Assembly: GCA_008508345.1 (NCBI GenBank)
Contig: QNGE01002435.1
Location: forward strand, 37,137 to 101,136
Direction: 5' to 3'
Source: Paragonimus westermani
Taxonomy: Eukaryota; Platyhelminthes; Trematoda; Plagiorchiida; Troglotrematidae
DNA length: 64,000 nt
The notes below the pieces were generated by a model that did not search any database, was not told the origin of the DNA, and saw only the letters and a list, made by a program, of their open reading frames with translations. Below, one piece after another: positions 37,001 to 48,588 of the stretch. The position numbers were made by a program, and so were the translations under genes. How positions within the stretch are numbered: position 1 is the stretch's first letter; each line of letters opens with the position of its first letter.

Positions 37001-39284
37001 CTACATACGGATCGGGTGAGTGCAAATAGGTATGAACTCACAAAACCGTGCCCTATGCGTGGCTCCGGGGTCTTAGTGACTATTCGACCGCAAAACATAC
37101 GTACAGTGTAAATAGGCGGTCACATGTGTTGCGGTCACTAGTAACTTGGAAACTATAGACTACCTCGCAGCTGCCTTTTCGGACGATTTTGGGTTTATCG
37201 GTACAACAACGGTACTGGTTTACTCAAGCTGGCACACAAAAGGGCCGGCATAAGTAAAGTGGACATCCTTACAGCTCGTCTACAGGAACTGATCAGTCAC
37301 TTTTGCACTTCTGCTAGTGGGTGAAAACGTTTAAGTCATTCCAAAAACTAGTGACTTTTTCTTCTTTTCTAACCGAAAAACAATAATGTCACCTTCACGT
37401 TGAGTTGTGCAGGAAATCACCGCCAGATTGCTCGAACACGGTCGACAGAAGCTGCGGTTGACAGTTTGGTCTTGTTACTATTAAGAGTTTGTAAATCACA
37501 CCTATTCCAAGGACATTGACAATACAGTGCAACGAATGATAGTAAGTGGACGTATGTATGTTTATGAATGTAAAGTCCGGTTTAGTGGTCATAAAAATCG
37601 TGTTGACTTTCATCTTACTTATATCAAACTAACAGTAGTTGTTGCAGATTGAGACCTTCAGACGTTAGCGATGAATCGTTTAGTTTAATCTACAACTTGC
37701 TTAGCCATGACTAAAACAGCACGAGCTCAATGGCGATATTCTAGGAAGAGTTTGCAGAGTTTTCCATCCTTATACCCTCTCACTTATGGCCAATACCGTA
37801 AACTGTTATTGCCTGCGAACTAACATACTGCAGGTTTGTCATCCTAATATAAGAGGTCACTTAACGAAAGTGTTCAGTGACATCGAACTCAAGGAAATTC
37901 TGCACCATAATTTATGGCTGAATTAACCTGGGGCTGCTAACACTCAGCATATTACAGAGTGCTCAACAATAAAGTGTACTGTTCGAGAACTAGTGTTTGG
38001 GTGGTTTGTCCGCCGGAACATTTGGTAGACTCCTTATGGTACGATGTACTGGGCGATTAAGTCAGTTCACATGTGAAATCTCCGAGCTCACGACATGGCT
38101 TCGAAGTTCAGCTGGTGGTGCGTTTGCCACATGTTTGCATGTCGTTTCTGTTGCTGATTCAAATTCAGGCAAATCCCAGATTTTTCACTACCGGATCTCA
38201 TCTAACTTACGAAGAGTGTCACACTGCTTACTGATATTACAGCGACCTCAGAAGACAACATAAAATCAATTAGACATCAGTCACCTTATAGCAAATCATC
38301 TCCCAACAATCAATGAAAAGTGTTCACAAGGTGTATTCCTTAAAAACGTGAATTTGTCACAATGCGATTAGCATTTCCTCACGTTTTAGACCCGTTCTTG
38401 ATGAAATGTACTATCTAAATCTGTTGTGAATGCTGAGTCAGATAACAGTTCCTTACCTACTGTCGCAAATCGACAAACGTAAGCTTATCTGTCGGGACGG
38501 TGAATTTGCACATTTTCGTATTCATTCGTGGAATGCATGCAGTCCAACTTGTTTCCCTATATTTTATTTTGTCTGTAACTAATACGTTTTTATTTACATG
38601 TATAAACTTCATAACGCATTGCATCACCCGTCAATCCCAAGGGAAGTGTAAAAGCGAATCTTTTTTCTTACCATGCACGCTTATGAAATTCCAGTGCACA
38701 CTTCTAACGTACTGTTGTGAACCCTTTTTTGGTCAGCGTTCCTAGGATATGAGGAGATGAACGTTGTGGAGAAGATAATCTTACCTTTGTTTCTGGTCCG
38801 ATTTCCACTCAAGGCCTGCCGGAATCGCACACTACCGACCCGCTACCTCATAGCCAAACTCAGAAACAGGGAAAGGTTAGTGAAGTTGTTGAACTCGAAG
38901 TGAACATAGATTTAATGGAATTCATAGTTTTTCATATGCTATGTGAGTGAGTGCCTTCTGTCAGAGTAGCATGGTGAAGTAAATGAGTTAAACTTAACTT
39001 AAGGTTCTTTGATTTGTCGAAAGTGGGCGCAGACTAAGTATGATTGAAATGCGTTAGCACAGCTGATAAAGAATGCTACGGCGCTGTTCATTTGCAGTTG
39101 TGATATTCATCAGTTTCCTACATAATTTCGGTTGTTATCATAAAAAGTCCTGCACTAGGAACTGGTTCAACAGGAACTGCTGTCTGAAAGGCCGTAATAC
39201 CATAATATTTAGTGTATAAGTCTTTCATAACTCTCACAAAATAATACAAACAAAACAAGTCTGTCAGATTTTTTATATTTTGGT
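34072..39284. other. Long stretch without a supported gene, 3' of the C11orf65-like gene
   Basis: Mostly AT-rich with scattered short frames (35788-36069 minus, 37997-38263 plus, 38500-38745 plus), none recognised. The 3' UTR of the C11orf65-like gene must begin just below 39285, but no canonical AATAAA signal close to the stop was identified with confidence. Confidence 0.4.
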
Positions 39285-40647
39285 TCAATCCAGTGAATAA
39301 GTCAGCGTTGTCGCCAGCCGAATCCAAGAATGCACGTACCTGCGATGATAAAACCAGATGTGAGTTGATTGAACGGAAGACCTCACCTATCATAGTCAAG
39401 CATTTGGGTCCAGGAGACAAGCTTGTCTGAAAATGCAGGTTCTGTATAACTCATTTCACTGTGACGCATGTCTTCGTCTCGGAGAGCAGGCACCAAATGC
39501 TGATCAGACATTTGTTCATCTGTTTGTACTAAATGAAATGGAAGACCAATATTAGTGTCCGACTGTTCGGGCATTCCGTGGGAGAGATTAGAGGGCGTGG
39601 TACTGAACAGAGAGTTGTAGTTCCTGGAGCACTGGGCCGAAACTGCTCTACGCGAGTTATGATCCAAGTATGTTTGTGTAACAGTAAATCCGTGATCATT
39701 CATCCAGTTGTTCCACTTCTCTCTTCGTTCCAGGCGAAGCTGCGCGCGCCTTTTCTTTCGCTCTTTCTTTAAGTAAAGATACAAGTAGCACACCTGGTAA
39801 GCATTTTACTAAGGAAAGCAAATCAGTGTTCGGCCAACTGCACGTCATACACACTTTATGATAAAGTTAAGCTACTTGTAAGTAACGTGGTTCATAAGCG
39901 AAGTTATTTTGGTCTGCATTGCTCACCAGTGTTAGGTATTTATGCCACTATGCATGGCGTATGGAATCTAAGCGCCCCTTAATACATCCACTGGTCAACA
40001 GTCAACTTGAACATGGGTTCCTCCAAATGTTTAAACTGTCACAATGGAGCTGTTCTGACAATTTTCGATAAGTCTGAGAGCAAAGAACGACATTCGAAGT
40101 TGTGTTGATTAGATGCTGTGCAAAATACCGTTACCACCAGGCACATGTTAGTTTTACAAGCACCTAACCTAATATTCGACTGGACCAAGAGTATTCTCAG
40201 TGTTCGAAATAAATATCGATTCGCCAAGAAGAGCGTTTGCGCTACCCGATCTGCGGCAAACGACACCCTCCATTTCTGCCAACAACCATTGATATAGGTG
40301 TTCAACACTGTAAAAAAACATTGTTCTTATTCTTGGTCTAGTGTTCTTTATTCTCGTTTCAGTAGTATGAAGTAGCCAACCGTTTCAATAGTATGAAGTA
40401 GTCAACCTTCCCGGGAACAACCGTTGACTGAAAAACCAGTGGCTACCGTGCGTACAACAATGAACTAGTACGCACCGACATTCCGTACGAAAAGGTCATT
40501 TTCCATCAACATTTGTAGGAAATAAATTTTATGCATGCGTCAAGTATGATGCTGGCATATACATTGAAAGTAATTGAAAAAGGGGGCACACACTAGGGAG
40601 TGAACGATCTATTGTGACGTTTCGAGTCCACACTAAGATTCGTTATC

Positions 40648-40682
<35 letters not shown>

Positions 40683-41048
40683 CATGTACGACCAATAGGC
40701 TAACTAAGCACTTCATTCAATTATGTGTGGGATATACTGTAGATATAATGGCGTATCCTAGAAAAAGTTGGGCCACACAATTATTTAACTTGTCGGCTCA
40801 GTTTGTCTGGCGCCAAGACTTTCCCATTCCCGTCAATTATTCTCATTATGCCGCTCACAACACGGGGGTATATCACCGTTTCTGGAGAGTAATTCTGTGT
40901 ATACATCTTGTTGTACAACATTACTTAACAGTCGGATTACTGTATTCGGAAGTGACATTTATTCCGAAAATCATACAGTTTGTGGGAAACGACGAGTTAC
41001 ACAAAGGTATTGTCTGCTTACTTCACCTACGACATGCATCATCATCAT

Positions 41049-41079
<31 letters not shown>

Positions 41080-43000
41080 TTCATCATCATTATCACCACT
41101 GGATACCATGCTTTAAATATTATTTGTTATTCTTCGTAGCTTCCAGATTTATTTATACAATTAGCTCTCAATTCATCTTTATTAAAATATTAGGCATTCT
41201 GCTGTATGCACTCAAAACGTTTATCTGTTAATGTCCGCTTTCAATGGTTAAAAGTTACTGTCCAGATCGACCTGCAGTTCTAGTATCCCTGTCAGTTCGC
41301 TTTCTTTCTGGTGAGTGGCGGAGTGTAGTTAACACGGAACACTGATCACAGTTGACAGCAGCTTACGCATCCCCATAGACCTCTCCGCCAGTCCTTTTGA
41401 AAAGAAGTACTGTAGACATGTTTCGCATACACTTGTCATGGTTTGGATCTGAACGCCAGATGCGCTTTCATTAGTAAACCGCATCACCAGCTACCTCGTC
41501 CAATCCATATCAAGCGAACACTCTGCCACGTTAGGTTTTCAGCAAATCTCTTGTGCCTAGGTCTTTCTTTTGTGTTAGTTACAAGTTTCCGACCTTTGAG
41601 AGTAGGCGAAGTAAAGTCATATGGCAAGTTGTGCTTTCTTGCAAGTTCTTTCACAGTAACTAAGCTGTGCATACCGGCAGTGTAACTATATCCAATTCAT
41701 GAGCTAATGGTTGTATCCCATTATTAACCTTCTGAAGTAGGCATGCTGATCACTACGTACTACTGTAAGTTCTTATTAGTTGTCTAGTCGGTTCATGATA
41801 TCTGAATACATACTCGAAATCGCCACTAGAAACCATGATCAGGTTGTCCCATCTTCGGATACATCAAGGATGGTAAGGATTGTGCGAGTGACTTTTCACT
41901 TTAGTGTCGCTAAAGTTGGACCATAACCATAAACAAAAATAACAAGCAATCTTCGACGAAGTAATATTTACTGATGAGTAGTCGGGGATTTGGTTTATTT
42001 TCAAGTTGACCATCACTCACATTTGGTCGATTGGAGTTAACAGGCAGTAACTGTGTCTCCTCTCGAGACGATCGGGCAACCTGATCATTGCTCACAAGCG
42101 AGAGTGGTTGAGCGTTCAGATTTGATCATTCGGTCGTGCCTAATGTGAGGTCAATGGCGCAGTGGTCAACACGGTTGCCTCATGATTGGAATGGCCGGAG
42201 TTCAAATCCCGGCCATGGCAAGGATATGCCCTACTGTCGAGCTCTAATGAGAGCGGAACTCGAGTCTAGTGCTTCTCTTCGAAAGAGGTTGGCTGGAGAG
42301 TTTATCAGAATGCGAACGCTGCGATCAAATGAGTGATAGTCAACTTGAAAAAGAAGTAATATTTATCACCTCATAATTTCGAACAAGGTAATGGTCGTGT
42401 ATTTTACTCTTCATACTTACCCAAGATTTCGGAAACGTTGTTACTTTTTTGAACTGTTCTGCTTGTACGTAATTTTGCCCTGAGAACAACGACTCTGTAA
42501 ATATAGGCCTCCAGTCGTTATTTTCAAACCGTTGATATTCCATTGTAGACCCGCTAGTAGAACTCCGATATCTGTTAGAGTTCGGTGAGAGGCGATTGTT
42601 CCATTGTTTGGCATCGACCACACGAAGACCGGCATAATTTTTGGGACTGTAAGCATTGATATCTTGAATCGGTCTGTAGGTGAACAATTTGTAAAAGATT
42701 GTGGGGGGAAAACCAGGCTAAGGGGTAAATCGCCAGATAATCAATTCTTACCCCTCCCAGTCGGAACATGATATAACCTCCGGCAGCCGCATCAATGTAG
42801 ACGCGTTCACCGGGTGCCAGACAACGTGCTAATATCCTTCCTTCCAAAGGTCCGTGATTAGTCAGTAGGTTTTTGTAAAAGCGAAACACTTCAATATTCT
42901 GTTTAACCGTCTCAAAAGACTAGTACACGTGAAATCTTACCATATAACGTCTCCATTGGCGTTGGATAATACGGGCAGCCTCATCTTGAAACAAGTTCAT
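39285..43000 (-). CDS. C11orf65-like: C11orf65/MFI-family protein, five exons, 321 aa
   Basis: Exons on the minus strand, in transcript order: 43000-42941, 42898-42752, 42717-42421, 39793-39387, 39339-39285. All four introns are GT-AG (42, 34, 2627 and 47 bp), and the frame is kept across every junction to a TGA at 39287-39285. The protein begins with an IQ-like helix (ARIIQRQWRRYM), then LAPGERVYIDAAAG and MFRLGG. The 34-bp intron follows, then PGFPPTIFYKLFTYRPIQDI, ENNDWRPI, a basic charged helix (KKERKKRRAQLRLERREKW), and the C-terminal LVSWTQMLDYDRYVHSWI. These blocks, their order and the total length (the human protein is about 313 aa) match vertebrate C11orf65/MFI and its CXorf58 relative. 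The family is linked to mitochondrial fission control in mammals; its role in flatworms is unknown to me. The first in-frame ATG at 43000 was chosen because an in-frame TAG lies upstream and the length fits. Alternative open frames over 39118-39420 and 42575-42889 are artefacts of reading through introns. Confidence 0.87.
40355..40406. repeat. 26-bp tandem duplication
   Basis: Two adjacent 26-bp units, CGTTTCAGTAGTATGAAGTA-type, differ at two positions (40355-40380 and 40381-40406). They lie inside the large intron of the C11orf65-like gene. This is a small local duplication with no inferred function. Confidence 0.9.
40648..40682. repeat. (TA)n microsatellite, self-complementary
   Basis: An AT dinucleotide tract with a single TGTA interruption, inside the large intron of the C11orf65-like gene. 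Confidence 0.95.
41037..41097. repeat. Imperfect (CAT/CAC)n trinucleotide repeat
   Basis: A CAT tract with CAC, CTT and TAT interruptions; on the minus strand it reads (ATG)n. Overlapping plus frames encode poly-His or poly-Ser purely because of the repeat. It lies in the large intron of the C11orf65-like gene. Confidence 0.95.
41958..42365. repeat. Inverted SINE dimer with 13-bp target-site duplication, intronic
   Basis: Perfect 13-bp direct repeats GAAGTAATATTTA (41958-41970 and 42353-42365) enclose one 382-bp unit. Its left end is the SINE tail and body end on the minus strand (41971 to about 42029). About 100 bp of other sequence follows, then a nearly full SINE on the plus strand (about 42130-42352) with A box TGGCGCAGTGG (42155-42165) and B box GTTCAAATCC (42200-42209). 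The plus copy stops at CAACTTGAAAAA and lacks the last tail block that the left arm has. The unit ends 55 bp short of the exon at 42421. Confidence 0.9.
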
Positions 43001-43434
43001 TTCTTTAGGTTTGTTATGCTCACCCAGTTGTGTATTCTATTCAAATGTTTGTTTCGTTCTCATAACCTTCAACGCCTATTGACTAACAATTAAAAAGCCG
43101 GCGAATGGTCTGAAACAGATCTATCATTGGTCAGGAAGATCACTTAAATCTGGTGACCGTAAATTATGGACCGATCGATTTGATACAGACATACAGACAA
43201 AAGAAGCGGTTAAAACACCTGTACAAACAAACAAAGCTCAAATAACCGTGTGCACGTGTGCATCATAAATGTTGACTTCGACTTTGTGTATTGAATATTA
43301 ACTGCACATATTTACTTGAACAATGAAGTAGTAATCTGAAGCCTATTTGGGATGAAGTTTGGAGGCTACGTTGTGAAGCCTATTGTTCATATCGATTGCT
43401 GAACAAATCAACTCAGATTTTCATCTGGCCCTGT
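43001..43434. other. Upstream region of the C11orf65-like gene
   Basis: This should contain the promoter and 5' UTR on the minus strand. No TATA box or other regulatory site could be assigned with confidence. A TAG directly before AATACACAACTG, near 43044, could be a 3' splice site for a 5' UTR exon. Confidence 0.3.
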
Positions 43435-43650
43435 TTATCCATGAAACAGAAGCTTCTTTGGATGAAGTGAACTTAAGTTTTGTACTGTTGTTAGCCCTCG
43501 GTCTACTAAATCACCTGGGCAGGTCTTTCTTGCTAAGCGTTTGACAAGATTTCTTTTCCAGCTAAACAAAACTATTAAATTTGGATTACTGACTTGTCCA
43601 TGTTGGCTTACAATATACCGACTCACGCGGCACATTATCGTGAGGTCTAG
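43435..43650 (-). mobile_element. Penelope-like element RT fragment
   Basis: Two overlapping minus frames together follow the Penelope RT thumb region. One gives VYCKPTWTSQ and then FNSFV; the other continues with KRNLVKRLARKTCPGDLVDR. In the element at 386-1910 the same region reads TWTGQYTNFQ. A frameshift separates the halves. No endonuclease part is attached. It lies about 435 bp upstream of the C11orf65-like start codon. Confidence 0.68.
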
Positions 43651-46079
43651 TCAGTCAGGCGCTTATAAATGAAACGTACCGTTCTACTCCCCTTCCTAGG
43701 TGAGATAAAACCACAACAACAAATCTTTCACAAATATATATCAACGGTACATACGAAACATCTGGATGGTAGGCCAAATATGAGATTCTACGTCTGTCAG
43801 CAGCTTGTCCACAGAGGGTCACATTATTACCCCCTCCGGCTGTTGGTACAGTTCACTGTTGGGCACAAGATAAGCAAAGACGGAATCTGTTGGAATAATG
43901 TTTCGAACTGGTAAGTGATACCCAGAATACTTGTCGGATGGCAATCACAGTGACTTTCAAAAAATGGAGGTAAAAACCAAGTTACAATTCAAGAAGATTA
44001 GGGGAAGGTGACAGCCGCTTTTGCTCAACGCAAGTTGATGAAGCCCGTGGGTATACACACTTCGCACAGGCGTAGACTGCTTGATGTACACAAACGCGAT
44101 GTTCCACTTTGACCCATTAGTGCCTGTGCAACTCATCGCGTAGTAAGGTACTCAATGGATTAGTCCAATTGTTTGAATCGAGCAAAGAAACAGCTCAGTA
44201 ATCAGAGTCTAGAAGATATGTTTGAACCTGTTAGTTGCGCAGAGGGATTAGGTGCGTGTTACACATCAATGTATATTGATGTGTTCATTTGTAGTGACGC
44301 TTCTAGTCATCAGCGCACCAATCAATGAACTATCGTGGATATGCGTTGAACAACTATGTCCACTTACATATTTCAGCAAGTGAACGGAAACCACCATGTT
44401 TTTGTATACACAACATGTGAGGTTCACCTTCGGGACCTTCACATTTGGAAAAGTAATGTCGCATTAAGTACTCCACTACTGGGTTCTCTTCTGAAAACCG
44501 CAGATAAATCTACCTCATGCGAACATTTTTACAACCACTTTTGTACAGACGCTATGCAGATAGCAACCTAGTCAGTCTCGAATACTCAGTTCAATTAAAT
44601 GAGCGATTCTTACAGTGAAATCAGACCAATTCATGCATAGATTTAAATACGTGGGGCAGAACTGATGACCATCTTCCATTCCTTGATATAGCTGTCATCC
44701 GGACATTAAATAGGAAGGCATATCCACATGGGACGAGCACATATGGGACAGTATACATGCTTAGAAAACCTCTGTGTTGTGCAACATAAAGGGGTCCCAG
44801 TAAAAACGTTCTTTCACAGAGCGTGAAACCGGTGTACAGAGAACAAACATCTGCTAAAATTAGACATGCTGACAGACATTCCCCAGGTGCAAAAGATATT
44901 AAAAATGCAGCAGCACTGTTCCTATAAAATTGGTGATAGCAACGGTGCTAACGGGGATGGTATGTGTGGAACCCCAGAACTGGTTCTGTAACCAGATACT
45001 TCAATGTCACAAAGTGGCATTAATATGTTTAATAAAATTCCCACCAGCCTCCTTGATTACTAATAGACGTTACATATCTGCAACGTCCCGGTGTTAATAC
45101 GAATACCAGTTGGGGCAGTCAGTCAACATACAGCTGCTGGTATCGGGCAGCAAATCCCAAATGTTTGTAAACGGAAATTTTCGGACCTATGTACAGAGCC
45201 AGTGGGCTACACTCAGCATCACCCCTAGCAAAACGTATTATCTGGGCGGAATGTGGTAACATTTAATACAGCGCATTCTTTGTGATCTGTGAAAAAATCA
45301 GGAAAAATACCATTCATTTTGCAGATAATTTGGACGTCACAGTCCGCCCGTTTGTTCAGGACTAAGTTACAATAATGTTGCAATCAACTTGATGATTAAG
45401 GTTCTCAGTTCGGTCCGTTATCCGTCCGTATGATTCTGTCGGACACCGGTCCCGTTCTGTGGCTCTTTGTCTCGAGGTTGAAATTCGTTAGGTATACGTG
45501 CTGTCACAACGAGACTGTACCTTGTGGTGGTGTGGAGGCTTGCACATCTCGATAACTTATCAGGCTAAACTGGACGGTGAGGCCACCATACCGACTGAGT
45601 CATTCGCATCAGGCAAGTCAACAGGTAGTGGTCTGATAAGCCACAGTCTGCTGGTGCTCCAGAAAGTATAAGTTCTGCTACACTGTCACCCACCTTCTGC
45701 CTTGCAGTATAAGCTTTTGAGCCAAAGGCTTTGGTTAAGAACCCTAATCGTTCTCTTGTCTAGGTCTGGGTGTCCTGACAACATCTCAGCCTAAACACAA
45801 CCATGAATATTCACAACACCATTAATACCATATTACACTGGCTGTCCATCAGGCCACTCTACCTACTACATTCAACCGGGTGAATAGGCGAAAACATGCC
45901 ACTACTGAACCCTCCGCCATTGTCCCATCGAATTTATCACTTACACCCTTCCCGACCTCCCAACTCTATTAGTTATCCCGTTAAACCCAGAACAGACAGC
46001 TAATCATAGTACCACTGTGCCGGTAAATCCAGTCTATTGCCATCGAGTCTCAGGTTTTACTCATCCCTACCTTAGATCT
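43651..46079. other. Mostly unassigned; possible Penelope scrap and LINE 5' UTR
   Basis: At about 44660-44750 the plus frame DDHLPFLDIAVIRTLNR resembles the LPFLD(I/V) motif of Penelope-type RTs, but the match is short. The segment 45400-46079 lies just before LINE copy 2 and is less AT-rich than its surroundings, so it may be that element's 5' UTR. The plus frames at 43669-43914 and 44356-44571 show no recognised domain. Confidence 0.35.
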
Positions 46080-46660
46080 AGAATGCGAATTAACCTAGGT
46101 GCATCCAAATTTCGTACTCTAAAACAGCTAGGTCAACAGGTTGCGCTGACACGAACGTTAGGATGGTTAAATGTCGTTGTTTGCTGTCTTTTTCGCACAC
46201 CAGAATCCAGGACAGTAGTCAACGTGTGGAACTAACAGCACCCGCATTGTCTACTTGATACTGGTTATACACATCAGGTGACTCCACGTCTGCCGCTACC
46301 GGTTAGGCTGAAGTAGGTATAGTTCACAGCACAAAGGCCGCAGCCGCATTGGTAAATTGGAGTCCTGTTGACAGCATATTTTGTACTGTCCGCTTGGCAG
46401 GTTCTGTCAAGGCCACCTCTAGACGCGAAATCCTCAGAAATCTTGTTCGTATTTCTGCTTGTGCCCCAACTGGCTGTAGTGATGCCAGTGATAAGGATGC
46501 CTTCTACTCGGATCTTACCGCCCTTATTTACTCGACACACGGTTATGATGTAGTCGTTCTGGCCGGATATATGAATACCCGGGTTGGCCGTTTTGGTGAG
46601 TCCGAATCTTGTTTGGGTGGCATTTTTGGGTTAGCATCATATCGCTCGGATAATTGCGGG
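46080..46660 (+). pseudogene. LINE apurinic-type endonuclease domain
   Basis: Broken over two frames. The first (to about 46217) reads SKFRTLKQLGQQVALTRTL and then a CC.FRTPESR-like segment, matching the N-V-R-T-L start and the E-T-R block of LINE endonucleases. The second (46349-46663) gives CAPTGCSDASDKDAFYSDL and VVVLAGYMNTRVGRFG, matching APT...D..K..FY and the GD(F/M)N.(R/Q)VG motif. In the latter the catalytic Asp is replaced by Tyr, so cleavage activity would be lost. Confidence 0.85.
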
Positions 46661-47316
46661 TGATTGTTGCAGCTGTGCGCTGAGCATAAGCTATTTCTAG
46701 CCAGCACTAGTTTTAGGCATCGTTCACGTCATTGATGTACTTGGCGTCCACCTTATCCAAGTCAGATATGGTATCAGCTTGACCCCAAAGCTGTTAGTAA
46801 TATGTGGCGGGGTTCCATTCAGAACTGTTCTTTGTATTGGATTCAGAGCATCGGGTGGTACGGTGCCGTTTTGTTCTAAATTTCGTTGTGTGACGAACTC
46901 ACAGACAGCAATGGCTGATGGTTGAGGAACTGACAGATCTCATACTGAAGATCCTCACAGTTGCTGAATACAAAACACACAGGCATTTTATGAGGCACAT
47001 ACTGTAGCATGCGATACGGGGGTTCGTGGGCTGAAGAGACATTGGATTTCAGATAAATTCCCGGAGTTGTTAGAAGCTGGACGAAACATTCCTCCTGACA
47101 GTTCAGATAACAAGTCTGGAAGAGGTATCCGTGGGAACGTGAAGCGCAGCCCGAAGGCTGATCGTGATGCGTGGTTAATGGGGTAATCTAAGGAAGTGGA
47201 AACCGCTTCTGCTTCAGGGAACACCAGCAGACTCCTCAGGCTTATCCGCTCTACTGATCCCAGGAGACCGTCGGTCAGTGAAGCTGTCAGCGAGGCAGGT
47301 GGTGCACTAGTCCCTA

Positions 47317-47835
47317 ATGAGTGTTTGGTGGAACACTCTGCGGGTCAGATTAGCTGACCTCCTACATCTGTTTGTGTTGCCGTCACCAACTTGTAATGTA
47401 GCACTGTATTCGGTAGATTTAGGGTCAGTCAATCAAACTGGGGTTCACAATTGCAATTCAGCTCTCAGAGGTAATCGGACTGCTGGTTCAGATGCCCTCG
47501 TGCCGGCACTTATCAAAGAAGGTGCGGAAGCGTTATTAGAGGCCTTGGCTGAGTTGTTTCAACTTGTGTGGACGACAGAGGCCATTCCTTCGTGCTGGGG
47601 TCACTCGGTAGTAGTGCACATATTGAAGAAGGTAGTCCGGGGCTCTTGTGAAAACGATATGGGAATCAAGCTGGTCCCGATCATTACTGGGTTTCTAGCA
47701 TCCATTATATTTAATCGATTCAGTGTAGCTCGGGAGGCAGAGATTGGAGAAGAACAGGTGGGTTTTCGCTCTGGGTGAGGATGTAGAGATCAAATTTTTG
47801 CCTTCCGTCAGATACTGGAGCAGCGTCATATTGTG
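47317..47835 (+). pseudogene. LINE reverse transcriptase, N-terminal half
   Basis: The open frame 47317-47778 (153 codons) differs from the first half of copy 1 at roughly ten residues, mostly after residue 130. It reads through VHILKK and the EEQVGFRSG block, then hits a stop; the correct sequence continues in the same region as DQIFAFRQILEQRH. Motifs A and B, which should follow, are absent because the sequence switches to unrelated DNA near 47836. Confidence 0.87.
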
Positions 47836-48588
47836 GTGGATTGTGAAGCCAGAGGTGCGGATGCTCCAACTCTTGGCGGAATACATCGACGGTGCAGCAA
47901 GTTACGTTTAAAAGCTCACAGCGAGCAGGACAGGAACAGCATGAGCGACCGGCTGATTCACCGGTCAACTGGATCGGACCAACGGGTGAGGCGTGGCAGG
48001 CAAAATGGGATGAATAACCAGATCGGGGGCACGATTATTTGAACATCCGGAGGAATATTACGACGTGGTCGTAGAATACTACCAGAGGACGAAGTGGATG
48101 GATTGTGGGCAGCACGAGCGGCCGAACAAGTCACCGCCCAACGAGATCGGCCCAGCGGACGAGGAACGGCAGGTGAAAAACGCCTTGACAAAGGGCGTCG
48201 GACACACAAACCGGGTAGCAGTGCGCACAACGTGTGAGCGGAAACCGGGGTTTTGTGATCCAGACTGATGACACATAGACGTGAGCGCACGCATAGCCCG
48301 AAACCAGCGTGTTGGACAGTAAAGGTTGTGCTTTATTTGACTCGTTTCCGCTACACTATATGCCACCGCATTTTTCGACCACAAAGGTGGTTCCGAACCA
48401 GTGAACGGATTCAAACTTTGAAGTCGCTTAAACGTAGGGATGTACTGGACACCTGTACATAGTGCCGGCCTTTCATTACTATATTTCAACTCAAGTTGAG
48501 GTTTGCGGTGAGCTGTCTGACAGTTTCGGCAGCAGAAGTGACGTGCCTCAAAGTTGTCCACTTTCAACATTTTTGTTCAATTTTGTGA
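47836..48588. other. GC-rich replacement segment inside LINE copy 2
   Basis: About 750 bp of DNA unlike either LINE copy sits where roughly 400 bp of RT, including motifs A and B, should be. Its first half (47930-48260) is clearly more GC-rich than the surroundings. A 163-codon minus frame (48570-48079) and several plus frames are open, but no domain is recognised. Both ends join LINE sequence directly and no target duplication was seen. It could be the remnant of another mobile element inserted with deletion. Confidence 0.6.

Noticed and set aside
39118..39420. 100-codon minus frame looking like a separate small protein
   Set aside because: It reads through the 47-bp intron in the wrong phase. 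Splicing 39386/39340 instead gives the conserved C-terminal motif of the C11orf65 family followed by a stop.
40727..41231. Plus frames with poly-Ser or poly-His runs suggesting a low-complexity or metal-binding protein
   Set aside because: The runs are frame readings of the CAT/CAC microsatellite at 41037-41097 inside an intron of the minus-strand gene.
42155..42209. A and B boxes suggesting a tRNA gene
   Set aside because: They belong to the tRNA-derived head of a SINE; there is no complete cloverleaf or anticodon stem that I could fold, and the body and tail match the other SINE copies.
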